DNA of 49,101 nucleotides. It comes from Neobacillus jeddahensis (GTDB lineage: Bacteria; Bacillota; Bacilli; Bacillales; Cytobacillaceae). Below are positions 26,137-34,121 of the stretch, piece after piece. Position numbers and translations under genes: made by a program. The first letter of the stretch is position 1, and each line of letters begins with the position of its first letter. The DNA is taken from positions 1 through 49,101 of the forward strand of contig NZ_CCAS010000035.1 in NCBI RefSeq assembly GCF_000612625.1, written 5' to 3'. The notes under the pieces were generated by a model, which did not search any database, had not been told where the DNA came from, and saw only the letters and a list, made by a program, of their open reading frames with translations.

Positions 26137-27477
26137 ATGAAAAAATTAGCAGCGAGTATCATCCTTTTGGTAAGTCTCTTTTTTTTCACAAATCACACAG
26201 AAGCAACGGGAAGTTCACAGTTAATTATCATTAACAAAACAACAAATACGCTGGCTTTTTACAATGGTGGTGCTTTAGTAAAGACATTTAACGTTGCTAC
26301 CGGTAGAGCCATTTCCTATACACCAGAAGGGACGTTTAAGATCGTCAATAAGATTAAAAATCGCCCCTATTATACAGAAAATATCCCGGGTGGTGATCCT
26401 CGTAATCCGCTCGGGGACCGTTGGCTCGGCCTTGAAGCAAGGGGAACATATGGGACCACCTATGCCATTCATGGGAACAATAATGAAAGCTCGATTGGGA
26501 AGTATGCCAGTTCCGGCTGTGTAAGGATGCATAATCAAGAAGTTCGCTGGCTGTTTGACCAGGTCTCGGTATCTACACCTGTCATCATCACCCGGTCGAA
26601 CAGCAGCTTTGAGGCAATTGCCAAGGCTAATGGCTATGAGGTAAGTGACGCCGTTAATGTCGGCGGTGTCGTTAATGCGCCTAAGAACGAAAATGGCTGG
26701 GTCGGATCTGCTAATCAAAAGTATTACTATACTAATGGCGTTGCGAAAACAGGCTGGCAAACGATCGAGGGAAAACGATACTTTTTCGCTAGTACTGGGG
26801 TGATGAAGACGGGCTGGCTGACGAGCGATGGAAAAAAATATTACCTGAATCAAAGTGGCGTCATGCAAACGAAGTGGCTGACGATCAGTGACAAGAAATA
26901 TTATTTGGATGCTAATGGGGTAATGCAATTAGGCTGGATGGAACTGGACGGAAAGAAATACTTTTTTGAAAAAAACGGTGTGATGAAGAGCGGTTGGCTC
27001 GAGATCGATGGCAGAAAATATTTCTTTGAAAATAGTGGGGTGATGAAGACAGGCTGGATGTCTGAAGGGGATAAACGGTTTTATTTAGATGCCAATGGGG
27101 TGGTGACCACCGGCTGGCATGAAGCAGACGGCAAGAAATATTATTTTGATACTGCTGGAGTGATGAAAACGGACTGGGTGAGTGTGGTAGGAAAATGGTA
27201 TTATTTTGACAACTTAGGTGTGATGAAGACAGGTTGGATTAATGATCAGGGCCGCTGGTACTTTCTCAATTCTAGCGGTGGCATGGAGGCTGCATGGAAG
27301 ACTACTGACGATGTAATGTCGGTGGAAAAGACCCCCGACTTCTGGAAACACTATTTTTCTAATCTATCCGAAGTCTGGGTACCTGGCTGGCTAAAATACA
27401 AAAATGAATGGTATTATCTCAATGTTAATAAGGATATGGCGATAACCGCTATAAAGGATGAACAGTTAAGCAGCTAA
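26137..27477 (+). CDS. Secreted L,D-transpeptidase (YkuD) with ten cell-wall-binding repeats
   Basis: The 446-residue protein starts at ATG 26137 after GGAGAG. A signal peptide (about 1-23, ending near TEATG) precedes a YkuD domain (about 27-155). The domain begins SQLIIINKTTNTLAFYNGG, with the catalytic His in YAIHGNNNESS and Cys in SSGCVRMHN. Many homologues have SHGC here, so SSGC is a variant, but Cys and the Arg are kept. Ten tandem 20-residue aromatic repeats follow (about 190-390; unit like KKYFFEKNGVMKSGWLEIDG), of the choline/glucan-binding type, plus a final degenerate unit. The enzyme should make 3-3 peptidoglycan cross-links or anchor proteins outside the membrane, with the repeats binding wall polymers. 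A terminator follows. Confidence 0.92.
   Translation: MKKLAASIILLVSLFFFTNHTEATGSSQLIIINKTTNTLAFYNGGALVKTFNVATGRAISYTPEGTFKIVNKIKNRPYYTENIPGGDPRNPLGDRWLGLEARGTYGTTYAIHGNNNESSIGKYASSGCVRMHNQEVRWLFDQVSVSTPVIITRSNSSFEAIAKANGYEVSDAVNVGGVVNAPKNENGWVGSANQKYYYTNGVAKTGWQTIEGKRYFFASTGVMKTGWLTSDGKKYYLNQSGVMQTKWLTISDKKYYLDANGVMQLGWMELDGKKYFFEKNGVMKSGWLEIDGRKYFFENSGVMKTGWMSEGDKRFYLDANGVVTTGWHEADGKKYYFDTAGVMKTDWVSVVGKWYYFDNLGVMKTGWINDQGRWYFLNSSGGMEAAWKTTDDVMSVEKTPDFWKHYFSNLSEVWVPGWLKYKNEWYYLNVNKDMAITAIKDEQLSS
26710..27310. repeat. Tandem 60-bp units encoding cell-wall-binding repeats
   Basis: About ten 60-bp units, each encoding an aromatic 20-residue motif with a GVMKTGW-like core. The nucleotide sequence has diverged more than the protein, which indicates an old and selected array. 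Confidence 0.85.
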
Positions 27478-27486
27478 CTAGTGGGT

Positions 27487-27515
27487 GGATCTGAGAAAAT
27501 TCAGGTCCTTTTTTT
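27487..27515 (+). terminator. Terminator of the L,D-transpeptidase gene
   Basis: GGATCTGA (27487-27494) pairs with TCAGGTCC (27501-27508) with one mismatch, followed by seven T residues. Confidence 0.85.
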
Positions 27516-27526
27516 GACCTATATCT

Positions 27527-27707
27527 GTAAACATTTTTGTTTACGTCTTGTCTACGTCTTGTTTACGATTTTGTTTACTTGTATGCAATTCTGTATACGA
27601 CAAGTATACAAAGTTGTATACACCAAGTGGTGGAGGGTTGTATACAACTTTGTGGTGTTTGTTTACAAAAGATGTATACATTCTGGAAAAGTTTACAACT
27701 TGTTTAC
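27527..27707. repeat. parC-like centromere: phased GTWTAC hexamer array
   Basis: Hexamers GTTTAC (27539, 27561, 27573, 27661, 27691, 27702), GTAAAC (27527) and palindromic GTATAC (27593, 27604, 27616, 27640, 27674) occur with variants GTCTAC (27550) and GTATGC (27581). Most neighbours start 11-12 bp apart, one helical turn. Three contiguous 11-bp units, such as TTGTTTACGTC, lie at 27537-27569. A 12-bp inverted repeat AAAGTTGTATAC/GTATACAACTTT spans 27610-27651. An array like this next to parM-parR is the expected binding site of ParR; the R1 plasmid parC also uses 11-bp repeats. Confidence 0.8.
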
Positions 27708-27745
27708 TCTTTTACACTTTCATATCTTTTCTGCCAGAGCCATTG

Positions 27746-27751
27746 TATAAT
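27746..27751 (+). promoter_or_regulatory. -10 element of the parMR promoter
   Basis: A perfect TATAAT 84 bp before the parM start. The -35 is weak (about 27723-27728). It sits directly after the repeat array, so ParR bound there could repress it, as in plasmid par loci. Confidence 0.55.
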
Positions 27752-27782
27752 CTAGCAAACTTCGCTAGCCTTAATAGAAAGC

Positions 27783-27798
27783 AGCTATGTACATAGCT
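27783..27798. promoter_or_regulatory. Perfect 16-bp palindrome in the parM leader
   Basis: AGCTATGTACATAGCT is an exact 8+8 palindrome lying between the -10 element and the parM ribosome binding site. It is unlike the GTWTAC array and may be an operator for another regulator. A smaller CTAGC/GCTAG stem precedes it. Confidence 0.5.
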
Positions 27799-27834
27799 TA
27801 CTCAAACTATTAAATGAAAAGGAATGATGTGTAG

Positions 27835-28992
27835 ATGACGAAATCTAGAGTTGCCGCTATTGATGTAGGAAATGACTCGATCAAGGCCATTTTCGGAGAA
27901 TTAGAGTATGAATTAAATATTCCTAACATTATTGCTCGTGACACAGAAGACCGTCCCGTTATCGGGATTGAAGAGCTTGATAGCAAGAATCCTCTTGATG
28001 GCATCCACGTCAAAGTGCACTCCCCTGCCCTAAAAGAGAACAATGTCATTTATCGCGTGGGCCATTTAGCGACCAAAAGTAATAACGCAACCGAACTTGA
28101 CCCTGGCAGCAGTAAGTCAGAGGAAGATCAAACCTTGATTATGCTGTTCACTACATTGGCCTTAGATGCCGTGAAACAAGAGAATTTTCCACAGGTGAAA
28201 AATGTGATCGATGCCAGTTATACATTAGGGACGGGTCTCCCCCTTCGTGAAGTAAAGGAAGGTAAGGATGCTGGCTATCGCTCGAAATTAGTGGGTTCAG
28301 TGCATCAGGTTGAATTTTTAGTGACACCTAAATACCAAGGGCTGAAGGTTAATATTAAGTTTAATGAGGTGAAGGTGTATCCAGAGGGCTTCGCGGCTTA
28401 CATCAACCTCGTTATGGATAACGATTTAAAAATTATTAATAAAGATTTGATTGATAAGCGGATTTTGATTCAAGATATCGGGGGCTTATCAACTGATATT
28501 GCTGTTATTAAGAATCGTAATGTTGATGACGATAAGGCCCAAGGATTTAATCTAGGAGTTTCTGAATCATTAGAAGCGATTCGCGAGGAAATTAGAACAA
28601 AGCATGGCGTGGAGCTGGACAGCCGCCGCGATGTGGTTGAAATCATCACTAGAAAAAATGATCGCAATCATATTATGGTCAAAGGGAGCAGGACAAGCGT
28701 CCATGACATTACCGACCGCATATTGCTGGATTTAGCGAAAAAGCAATATCGCTTATTACGTAATGTATGGCAAAAGAATTCGCAAACGGAAATCTGCTAT
28801 TTTGTTGGGGGCGGCGCCCATGTTTTAAAGGATTATTTGAAGACATTAAATAATAATTTAGACGGCTACAATATCGAATTTTTTGAAGATGATAAGGAAA
28901 GCATTTGGATGATGGCCAATGCCTATTATAAGCTCATCATGGATTTTGTCAGAAAGACGGAGAAACCAAAAGAACCAGTCAAGACTAAATAG
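27835..28992 (+). CDS. parM: ParM/Alp-type actin-like ATPase of a plasmid-style partition system
   Basis: The 385-residue protein has the actin-fold nucleotide motifs in order: phosphate 1 AAIDVGNDSIKA (about residue 7), phosphate 2 IQDIGGLSTDIAV (about 211) and adenosine FVGGGAHVLKDYL (about 323). Length and layout fit ParM/StbA-family plasmid actins rather than MreB, FtsA or DnaK. Such proteins polymerise with ATP and push ParR-bound centromeres apart. The next gene encodes a small RHH adaptor and the sequence upstream holds phased repeats, so a complete parC-parM-parR cassette is present. All other neighbours look chromosomal. A plasmid remnant, an integrated element or a domesticated chromosomal role are all possible. 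Confidence 0.88.
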   Translation: MTKSRVAAIDVGNDSIKAIFGELEYELNIPNIIARDTEDRPVIGIEELDSKNPLDGIHVKVHSPALKENNVIYRVGHLATKSNNATELDPGSSKSEEDQTLIMLFTTLALDAVKQENFPQVKNVIDASYTLGTGLPLREVKEGKDAGYRSKLVGSVHQVEFLVTPKYQGLKVNIKFNEVKVYPEGFAAYINLVMDNDLKIINKDLIDKRILIQDIGGLSTDIAVIKNRNVDDDKAQGFNLGVSESLEAIREEIRTKHGVELDSRRDVVEIITRKNDRNHIMVKGSRTSVHDITDRILLDLAKKQYRLLRNVWQKNSQTEICYFVGGGAHVLKDYLKTLNNNLDGYNIEFFEDDKESIWMMANAYYKLIMDFVRKTEKPKEPVKTK

Positions 28993-29000
28993 GTGATTAT

Positions 29001-29600
29001 ATGAATAAAACTTCGTCCAATGAAATTAAGCGAGGCCAAGCGCTATCCTTTCGTGTCCCCGCTGATACACCTGACCATGTCATTAAGCAGTTGCAAAAAT
29101 TGAAAGAAACAGAGCGGCGGAATTTTTCGAGTAAAATAGCAGAGTTTGTCATGCAAGGGGTGAGCCACTCCCTTTCCCGGGAAAAGGAAACGATCACGAT
29201 TCCCCTCCCCCAGAAATTAACGAAAGCCCAGCGTAACTGGTTAAAGCATGAGCACTCTGAAGCCCTGCTGGGGAGTATTCTTTATCAGTTAATTACTGAT
29301 CCAGTTCGCTCAACGGCATTGCTTGCTTCGTTAAATAGCCATTCGGTAGATATTGATGAAGCCCTATACCTTCAAGAAGAAGTATATCCCGAGGAACTTC
29401 AACAAGATGACAGCTATCAGCAGATAGCTGCAACGAAGGAAGATTCTTCCTTCCCACTCGATTTAGATGATATGGAAGATGATCTCGAAGGATTTGATTG
29501 GGAAAGTGCGCGATCAAAGGAGCCGGTTAAAGAGGAAGCTGAAATAGAAGAAGATATTGATGACTTACTTGGTGGTTTTCTTGCGAATATGAATAAGTAA
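29001..29600 (+). CDS. ParR-like ribbon-helix-helix centromere-binding adaptor
   Basis: The 199-residue protein begins with a probable RHH segment: SFRVPADTPDHVIKQLQKLK, then ERRNFSSKIAEFVMQGV, the beta strand followed by two helices of ParR/MetJ/Arc-type binders. The middle is helical. From about residue 130 the protein is strongly acidic, ending in EEDIDDLLGGFLANMNK. Plasmid ParR proteins bind parC by an N-terminal RHH and contact ParM filament ends by a C-terminal tail, which fits this layout. The gene starts 8 bp after parM with its own AGGTGAT site. Its identity rests mainly on position and layout, because ParR sequences diverge strongly. Confidence 0.75.
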   Translation: MNKTSSNEIKRGQALSFRVPADTPDHVIKQLQKLKETERRNFSSKIAEFVMQGVSHSLSREKETITIPLPQKLTKAQRNWLKHEHSEALLGSILYQLITDPVRSTALLASLNSHSVDIDEALYLQEEVYPEELQQDDSYQQIAATKEDSSFPLDLDDMEDDLEGFDWESARSKEPVKEEAEIEEDIDDLLGGFLANMNK

Positions 29601-29602
29601 TC

Positions 29603-29656
29603 AAAAGGGCCTGACCTCAAATGCCGCCTGCATGCGGCTAGAGGTTGGGCCCCTTC
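29603..29656. terminator. Long two-tier hairpin terminator between parR and the DUF4023-like gene
   Basis: An outer stem (GGGCCTGACCTC with GAGGTTGGGCCC, including G-U pairs) encloses an inner stem GCCGC/GCGGC. The minus strand ends in CCCTTTT, so it best serves the minus-strand gene. It should also stop parMR transcription. Confidence 0.7.
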
Positions 29657-29663
29657 TTATGAG

Positions 29664-29789
29664 TTAGTGCTGTTTATTCGGCATTCGTTGGCTTTTTTGA
29701 CTTGTAGCTTGCCGTTGTTTATTTTTCTGATCCTTTTCCTGCCTTTCATGCAGCTTTTCAACAAATTCATGTGTGCTTTCTTGATCCAT
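29664..29789 (-). CDS. Small DUF4023-like peptide
   Basis: A 41-residue protein starting MDQESTHEFVEKLHERQ and ending QKSQRMPNKQH. A strong AAGGAGG lies 8-9 nt upstream of this ATG, so the longer frame reaching 29903 is not used. The layout (acidic helix with FVEKLHExQ, basic middle, C-terminal PNKQH) matches my memory of the short Bacillus DUF4023 family. Function is unknown. It is hydrophilic with no signal peptide. Confidence 0.65.
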   Translation of the reverse strand: MDQESTHEFVEKLHERQEKDQKNKQRQATSQKSQRMPNKQH

Positions 29790-29964
29790 TAGCGAGACCT
29801 CCTTCAAAATTGAACCAATGTTATTGTGACCATCCAGCTTAGAAATATGTGGAAGGATCGTCGGAAAATAACTATTTTCTAAATTGGTTTTAATCATTAT
29901 CATTGTACATATGTATTTAATTGTGAATGTGATGAATGAAAATATGAAAGGTGGTGGGAAATGA

Positions 29965-30912
29965 ATGGATTTGCCCGCTAATCTTGTCCTTCAAGACGGT
30001 ACATTAAACGAGCAGTTGATTCTAAAAAGGGAAACTCTCTATCAAGGGATGAACGGAAGGCTGATTGAACGATTTTATTTGAACCCGACCACAAGCCTTA
30101 TTTTTAAACCGTTAACCAATAATGGTCAAATCGGCAAAGAAGTATGGATTAATGAACAAGTCCTCCCCTTACTCCCTGCGATATACCCAAAAATATTCTC
30201 CTATTCTATTCATGAGGATCCCAATCTAAATTGGATGATTCTTGAGGATCTTGGAAAACTACTTCATGAGTTTCATGAGGAGCTTGTTTTACGTGTGGCA
30301 AGGTCGGCCGCAGGGTGGCACTCCCTCTCGCTTGAAAAACTCATAGGTGTTCCTGAAATAGGACTGAAGCCGCCATTTGTCGACGTGGTGGCTGAGATAA
30401 GAAGCAGGAAAGAAGAGCTTCTGTTGCTTGTGCCGCTTCTCAATCTCAAGGAGGAAGACCTCCACCAACTGTATGCCCTCCTGGATCAAGTCGTTTTTTC
30501 AGATAGGCTTGTTTTGTCACATGGCGATTTACATGTGGGTAACTTTGCGGTGGTGCGAGATCAATTGATGATTTTGGACTGGGAGCATGCGCATTTATCC
30601 ATGCCGTACTGGGATTTGTATCATTTAATTGATATGTCCCATCCGCTTTTTCCGAAAAAAGTGACGAGCGCGCTGCGTGAGAATGCCTTGAATGCCTACC
30701 TTGATCGGGTTGACTTTGTGGTCGATCGGGATATGTTTAGCCAAGAGTATTATCTATTTTCTGCGGTGTTCTCTATGTGGATGCTATTGTTGATTCAGAA
30801 GGATTTGCAGGGAAATGGCGGGAAATGGTCTATCGAGCAACTGAAGGCCCAGTTTCAGGAAACAGCCGCAAGTCTAGGGCAGTGCCTCGAGGCTTTATCG
30901 AAAAAAAGCTAA
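29965..30912 (+). CDS. Phosphotransferase of the APH/choline kinase fold
   Basis: The 315-residue protein has the catalytic Brenner motif VLSHGDLHVGNF (about residue 187) and the metal-binding ILDWEHAHLSMPYWDLY that follows. The N-lobe nucleotide motifs are divergent (LIFKPLTNNGQIGKE, MILEDLGKLLHEFHEE). Such enzymes phosphorylate small hydroxyl compounds (aminoglycosides, choline, sugars, spore-coat ligands), and the substrate here cannot be told. The ATG follows GGTGG. It is a single-gene unit ending at a terminator shared with pepT. An antibiotic-resistance role is not implied. Confidence 0.8.
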   Translation: MDLPANLVLQDGTLNEQLILKRETLYQGMNGRLIERFYLNPTTSLIFKPLTNNGQIGKEVWINEQVLPLLPAIYPKIFSYSIHEDPNLNWMILEDLGKLLHEFHEELVLRVARSAAGWHSLSLEKLIGVPEIGLKPPFVDVVAEIRSRKEELLLLVPLLNLKEEDLHQLYALLDQVVFSDRLVLSHGDLHVGNFAVVRDQLMILDWEHAHLSMPYWDLYHLIDMSHPLFPKKVTSALRENALNAYLDRVDFVVDRDMFSQEYYLFSAVFSMWMLLLIQKDLQGNGGKWSIEQLKAQFQETAASLGQCLEALSKKS

Positions 30913-30933
30913 CCCGCGTGGGTTAGCTTTTTT
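30902..30933. terminator. Bidirectional terminator between the phosphotransferase gene and pepT
   Basis: GCTAACCC and GGGTTAGC form a perfect stem with a GCGT loop, flanked by A and T tracts. Confidence 0.9.
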
Positions 30934-30956
30934 GAATGGAGTGCTAGCACTAATCT

Positions 30957-32189
30957 TTATGCCTTCTGTTCGGTTAACTTGATGATTTCAATGACTGTTT
31001 GCGTGGCTTTAATCATATTATCAACCGAGATAAATTCAAATTTACCGTGGAAGTTTTCGCCGCCAGTAAAAATATTCGGAGTCGGCAGCCCCATATAGGA
31101 TAGCTGGGAGCCGTCCGTACCGCCACGAATGGGTCTAGTAATCGGCTCGATGCCCAAGCTCACCATCGCTTCATGAGCAATGTCGACAATTTCAATGACC
31201 GGCTCAATTTTTTCCTTCATGTTGTAATACTGATCTTTCAGCTCCAGGACAATCTTATCTGCCCCATATTTCGCTTGCAGTTCGTGCACGATGGCCTCTA
31301 GGGTTGCCTTACGGGCATTGAAAATCTTCCGGTCGTGATCACGAATGATGTACTGAAGATTTGTTTGCTCGACATCTCCAGTAAAAGCGAGCAGATGGAA
31401 GAAGCCTTCGTATCCTTCGGTATATTCAGGCGCTTCTTGTGCTGGTAGCTTGCTATGTAATTCCATCGCTATTTTTATGGAATTGACCATTTTATCCTTC
31501 GCAGAGCCTGGGTGAATATTGCTGCCTTTTATCGTGATCTTGGCACCTGCCGCATTAAAGCTTTCGTACTCTAACTCCCCAAGCGGCCCGCCGTCAACCG
31601 TGTAGGCATAGTCGGCCTTGAAGGCTGCAACGTCGAACTTATGGGGGCCTCTGCCGATTTCTTCATCTGGGGTGAACGCAACGCGGACCCTACCGTGTTT
31701 AATTTCCGGATGGTTAATCAGATAGGCCATGGCAGTCATGATTTCAGTGACACCAGCTTTGTTGTCGGCCCCAAGCAGTGTCGTACCGTCTGTCGTAATG
31801 AGGGTATGACCCTTGTATCCAGGGAGGTTTGGGAAGTCCTGTACTGACATGACTACTTTTAAGGCATCATTTAGGACAATGTCGCCGCCATCATAGTTTT
31901 CAACGACCTGAGGGTTGACGTTTTTTCCGGTGAAGTCGGTGGCTGTGTCAACATGGGCAAGAAAGCCAATGGTCGGTACGGCCTTTTCGGTGTTTGCCTC
32001 TAGGGTTGCCATAACGTAGCCATTGTCATCAATGCTGACTTCTTCCATGCCAATTTGTTTCAGTTCTTCAACCAGCATGCGCAGGAGGGTCCATTGCCCT
32101 TCAGTCGATGGACAGGTTTCGCTATTTTCATTTGACTGTGTGTCGACTTTTACATAGGAAGTAAAGCGTTCCATGAGTTCGTTTTTCAC
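30957..32189 (-). CDS. pepT: Peptidase T (tripeptide aminopeptidase)
   Basis: A 410-residue M20B metallopeptidase, the usual PepT length. Zinc ligands and catalytic residues lie in [41 protein letters not shown] and the C-terminal [12 protein letters not shown] and [11 protein letters not shown]. It removes the N-terminal residue from tripeptides in the cytoplasm. The start is GTG at 32187-32189 with GGGGAG upstream. A Fur/PerR-family 7-1-7 box lies just before it. It is a single gene. Confidence 0.96.
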   Translation of the reverse strand: MKNELMERFTSYVKVDTQSNENSETCPSTEGQWTLLRMLVEELKQIGMEEVSIDDNGYVMATLEANTEKAVPTIGFLAHVDTATDFTGKNVNPQVVENYDGGDIVLNDALKVVMSVQDFPNLPGYKGHTLITTDGTTLLGADNKAGVTEIMTAMAYLINHPEIKHGRVRVAFTPDEEIGRGPHKFDVAAFKADYAYTVDGGPLGELEYESFNAAGAKITIKGSNIHPGSAKDKMVNSIKIAMELHSKLPAQEAPEYTEGYEGFFHLLAFTGDVEQTNLQYIIRDHDRKIFNARKATLEAIVHELQAKYGADKIVLELKDQYYNMKEKIEPVIEIVDIAHEAMVSLGIEPITRPIRGGTDGSQLSYMGLPTPNIFTGGENFHGKFEFISVDNMIKATQTVIEIIKLTEQKA

Positions 32190-32213
32190 TTTTATGACAC
32201 TCCCCTTTATTTG

Positions 32214-32231
32214 TTATAATCATAATTATCA
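32214..32231. promoter_or_regulatory. Fur/PerR-family box upstream of pepT
   Basis: TTATAATCATAATTA matches the PerR consensus at 12 of 14 positions. On the minus strand TGATAATTATGATTA matches the Fur consensus TGATAATNATTATCA equally well. It overlaps the likely -10 region of pepT. Confidence 0.45.
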
Positions 32232-32431
32232 TATCACTTCGTGAAGACGGATACATCTATTTCAGCAGGTAACTTGGTGGTGGAGCGGTTGGAATCATGT
32301 GCATGATCATACACTCCGATGAGTCATCCTAAACAATCCTTGTTGACCGTATCGGTTGTCCTTGTCTTTATTCTACTTTCTGGGGATGTTCAGTGAAATG
32401 ACTGATGAAAAGTGGAGCGTTTTTTGACACA

Positions 32432-32470
32432 AAAATAAGGCGGAAGCTCTGTACATAGGGGCTTCCGCTT
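32432..32470 (-). terminator. Terminator of the YhcN/YlaJ lipoprotein gene
   Basis: GCGGAAGC (32440-32447) and GCTTCCGC (32461-32468) are perfect complements. The minus strand continues CTTATTTTTG. Confidence 0.8.
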
Positions 32471-32479
32471 TTCTATTAC

Positions 32480-33181
32480 CTATTTTTCTCTTGCCATTTT
32501 GACTAGGGTCGTCATATCGCTTGAGAGCGTGGTGAAATTGGGTGAGTCTGATTTAATATTGGCTTTTATGCCATCAATAAGTGGCAAGGCCTTTGGGTTT
32601 GTGATGGTTAATATTTGAACTTGATTGTTAAAGGCCTTCTCCATTATCTCCTTTGCTCGATCTAAATTATCATCATTATTTAGTTTTGAAGGGTCTACGC
32701 CATCAATATCCCCTTTTCCAGAAGCTCCCGCCGTGTTCTTCAAGACTTGACTTTGCATCTCATCATACCGGGTCGATGTGGCTTCATTTTGGGCACGTGC
32801 GAGAATAATCGTATCATCTAATACAAAAACCTTAATCCCCGGTATTCCTTCTCCGGAAAGCCTTGATTCTAAATGGGAGGAGATCCCGCCATCGTGGAGA
32901 CTGGAGCTGCCAATGAGACTATAAACATTTGTCCCCATCCCATTCGTCGTTTGCTGCTGCTTATTTGTCGTTTGTTTTTTGGACCGGTCAATACTAGGAA
33001 TCACATTTGGATTGTTAGTATGGCCTTCTACATGTCCATTCCCTTTTGTGTTTAAAGACTTGTCATCGAGGGTTGTTGCCGCCCCTACCTTGTTTTCCCC
33101 TTGCTGCGCTGAGCAGCCACCAGACAGAATTAGCAATGCAGTCATGAAAGGTACAAAAGAAACTAACCGTAATCTTTTCAT
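32480..33181 (-). CDS. Spore lipoprotein, YhcN/YlaJ family
   Basis: A 233-residue lipoprotein: signal peptide with lipobox LSGGC (Cys at about 23), a low-complexity Asn/Thr/Gln/Lys linker, then a YhcN/YlaJ domain (about 100-233) with IPGIKVFVLDDTIILARAQ and AKEIMEKAFNNQVQILTITN. Members are found in the inner spore membrane and some affect spore outgrowth. AAGGAGG precedes the ATG. A possible forespore promoter is listed separately. It diverges from the sugar dehydrogenase operon. Confidence 0.85.
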   Translation of the reverse strand: MKRLRLVSFVPFMTALLILSGGCSAQQGENKVGAATTLDDKSLNTKGNGHVEGHTNNPNVIPSIDRSKKQTTNKQQQTTNGMGTNVYSLIGSSSLHDGGISSHLESRLSGEGIPGIKVFVLDDTIILARAQNEATSTRYDEMQSQVLKNTAGASGKGDIDGVDPSKLNNDDNLDRAKEIMEKAFNNQVQILTITNPKALPLIDGIKANIKSDSPNFTTLSSDMTTLVKMAREK

Positions 33182-33224
33182 AAAAATTTCCTCCTTTTCT
33201 TATCATGCTCCCCATTTTTTTTTT

Positions 33225-33254
33225 AAGTATGAGTGGATTATTTTGGGAACATAA
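33225..33254 (-). promoter_or_regulatory. Possible sigma-F/sigma-G promoter of the YhcN/YlaJ gene
   Basis: On the minus strand TTATG (33250-33254) and CATACTT (33225-33231) are 18 bp apart. They resemble the forespore consensus GHATR-N18-CATWHTA with one mismatch in each box. Confidence 0.35.
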
Positions 33255-33315
33255 TAAGGCGAAGTAATTAAACATGTAATTTTTAGGACAATGAAAAAAT
33301 CTGGAGGTGCACACA

Positions 33316-34056
33316 TTGGCTGAACAAAACAAAGAAAATCCAGAATCATTATCACGAAGGAAGTTTATTCAAAACGCCGGTTTTACGGTGGGTGGGCTAG
33401 CGGTTGGTGGGATCATCGGCAGCTTGATTCCAAAAGAAAAAAAGACAGAAACAAAAGTATCTCAGCAGAAATCGGAGGACTTTAACCAAGCCCTGATGTA
33501 TTTCACCCCTGAACAATATCAGGTGGTTGATGCGGCCACAGAACGGATTTTTCCTGAGGATGATCATGGTCCAGGTGCAAAGGCGTTAGGAGTAGCCTTC
33601 TTTATAGATCACCAATTATCGGGTAATTGGGGCTTTAATGCCAGGGAATATATGCAGGCCCCCTTCTTCCGTGGTGAAAAAGTACAAGGCTATCAAGGCC
33701 GCTTGAACCGAAGAGATATTTTCGATATTGGCATCCGGGAAATGCAGAACCATAGTCAGGCTGTCTATAAGAAGGATTTTACTGAACTGAGTGGAGATGA
33801 ACAGGACGCCGTTCTCAAGGACTTTGAGGCCGACAAAGTGGATATCACCACCATTTCACCGAATGGCTTTTTTCAAATGCTTCGCAGTGTCACGTTAGAA
33901 GGGGCCTACAGCGATCCCCTTTATGGTGGAAATAAAAATATGGATGGCTGGAAAATGAAGAATTACCCAGGCAGCCAAATGGCTTATGCCGATATTATTG
34001 ACAAGGACTTTAAAGTAGTGAAGCCACAAAGTTTAAAAAGTCATATGACTCATTAG
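33316..34056 (+). CDS. Gluconate 2-dehydrogenase subunit 3 family protein (Tat-exported)
   Basis: The 246-residue protein has a twin-arginine signal, SRRKFIQNAGFTVGGLAVGG (about residues 12-31), and a body typical of the gluconate 2-dehydrogenase gamma-subunit family: FTPEQYQVVDAATERIFPED, GPGAKALGVAFFIDHQL and LEGAYSDPLYGGNKNMDGWK. I choose the TTG at 33316 because GGAGG lies 8 nt before it; the in-frame GTG at 33307 overlaps that site. The subunit is needed for assembly or export of the flavoprotein encoded next, probably carried across folded by Tat. No haem-binding CxxCH motif occurs in it. Confidence 0.88.
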   Translation: MAEQNKENPESLSRRKFIQNAGFTVGGLAVGGIIGSLIPKEKKTETKVSQQKSEDFNQALMYFTPEQYQVVDAATERIFPEDDHGPGAKALGVAFFIDHQLSGNWGFNAREYMQAPFFRGEKVQGYQGRLNRRDIFDIGIREMQNHSQAVYKKDFTELSGDEQDAVLKDFEADKVDITTISPNGFFQMLRSVTLEGAYSDPLYGGNKNMDGWKMKNYPGSQMAYADIIDKDFKVVKPQSLKSHMTH

Positions 34057-34121
34057 TAGCTGAGACATAAATAGAGGAATCCCTAGAAAAGGAACTATTT
34101 TTTAAAGAAGAAGGTGGAAGT

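Noticed and set aside
27481..27796. Three overlapping plus-strand reading frames over the repeat array, rich in Val/Tyr/Thr
   Set aside because: They arise because the GTTTAC/GTATAC repeats lack stop codons in several frames. They have no ribosome binding site and overlap each other and the parM promoter.
29965..30912. Aminoglycoside resistance gene
   Set aside because: Only the general APH/choline kinase catalytic motifs are present. N-lobe features of known resistance enzymes are not recognisable, so only the fold is called.
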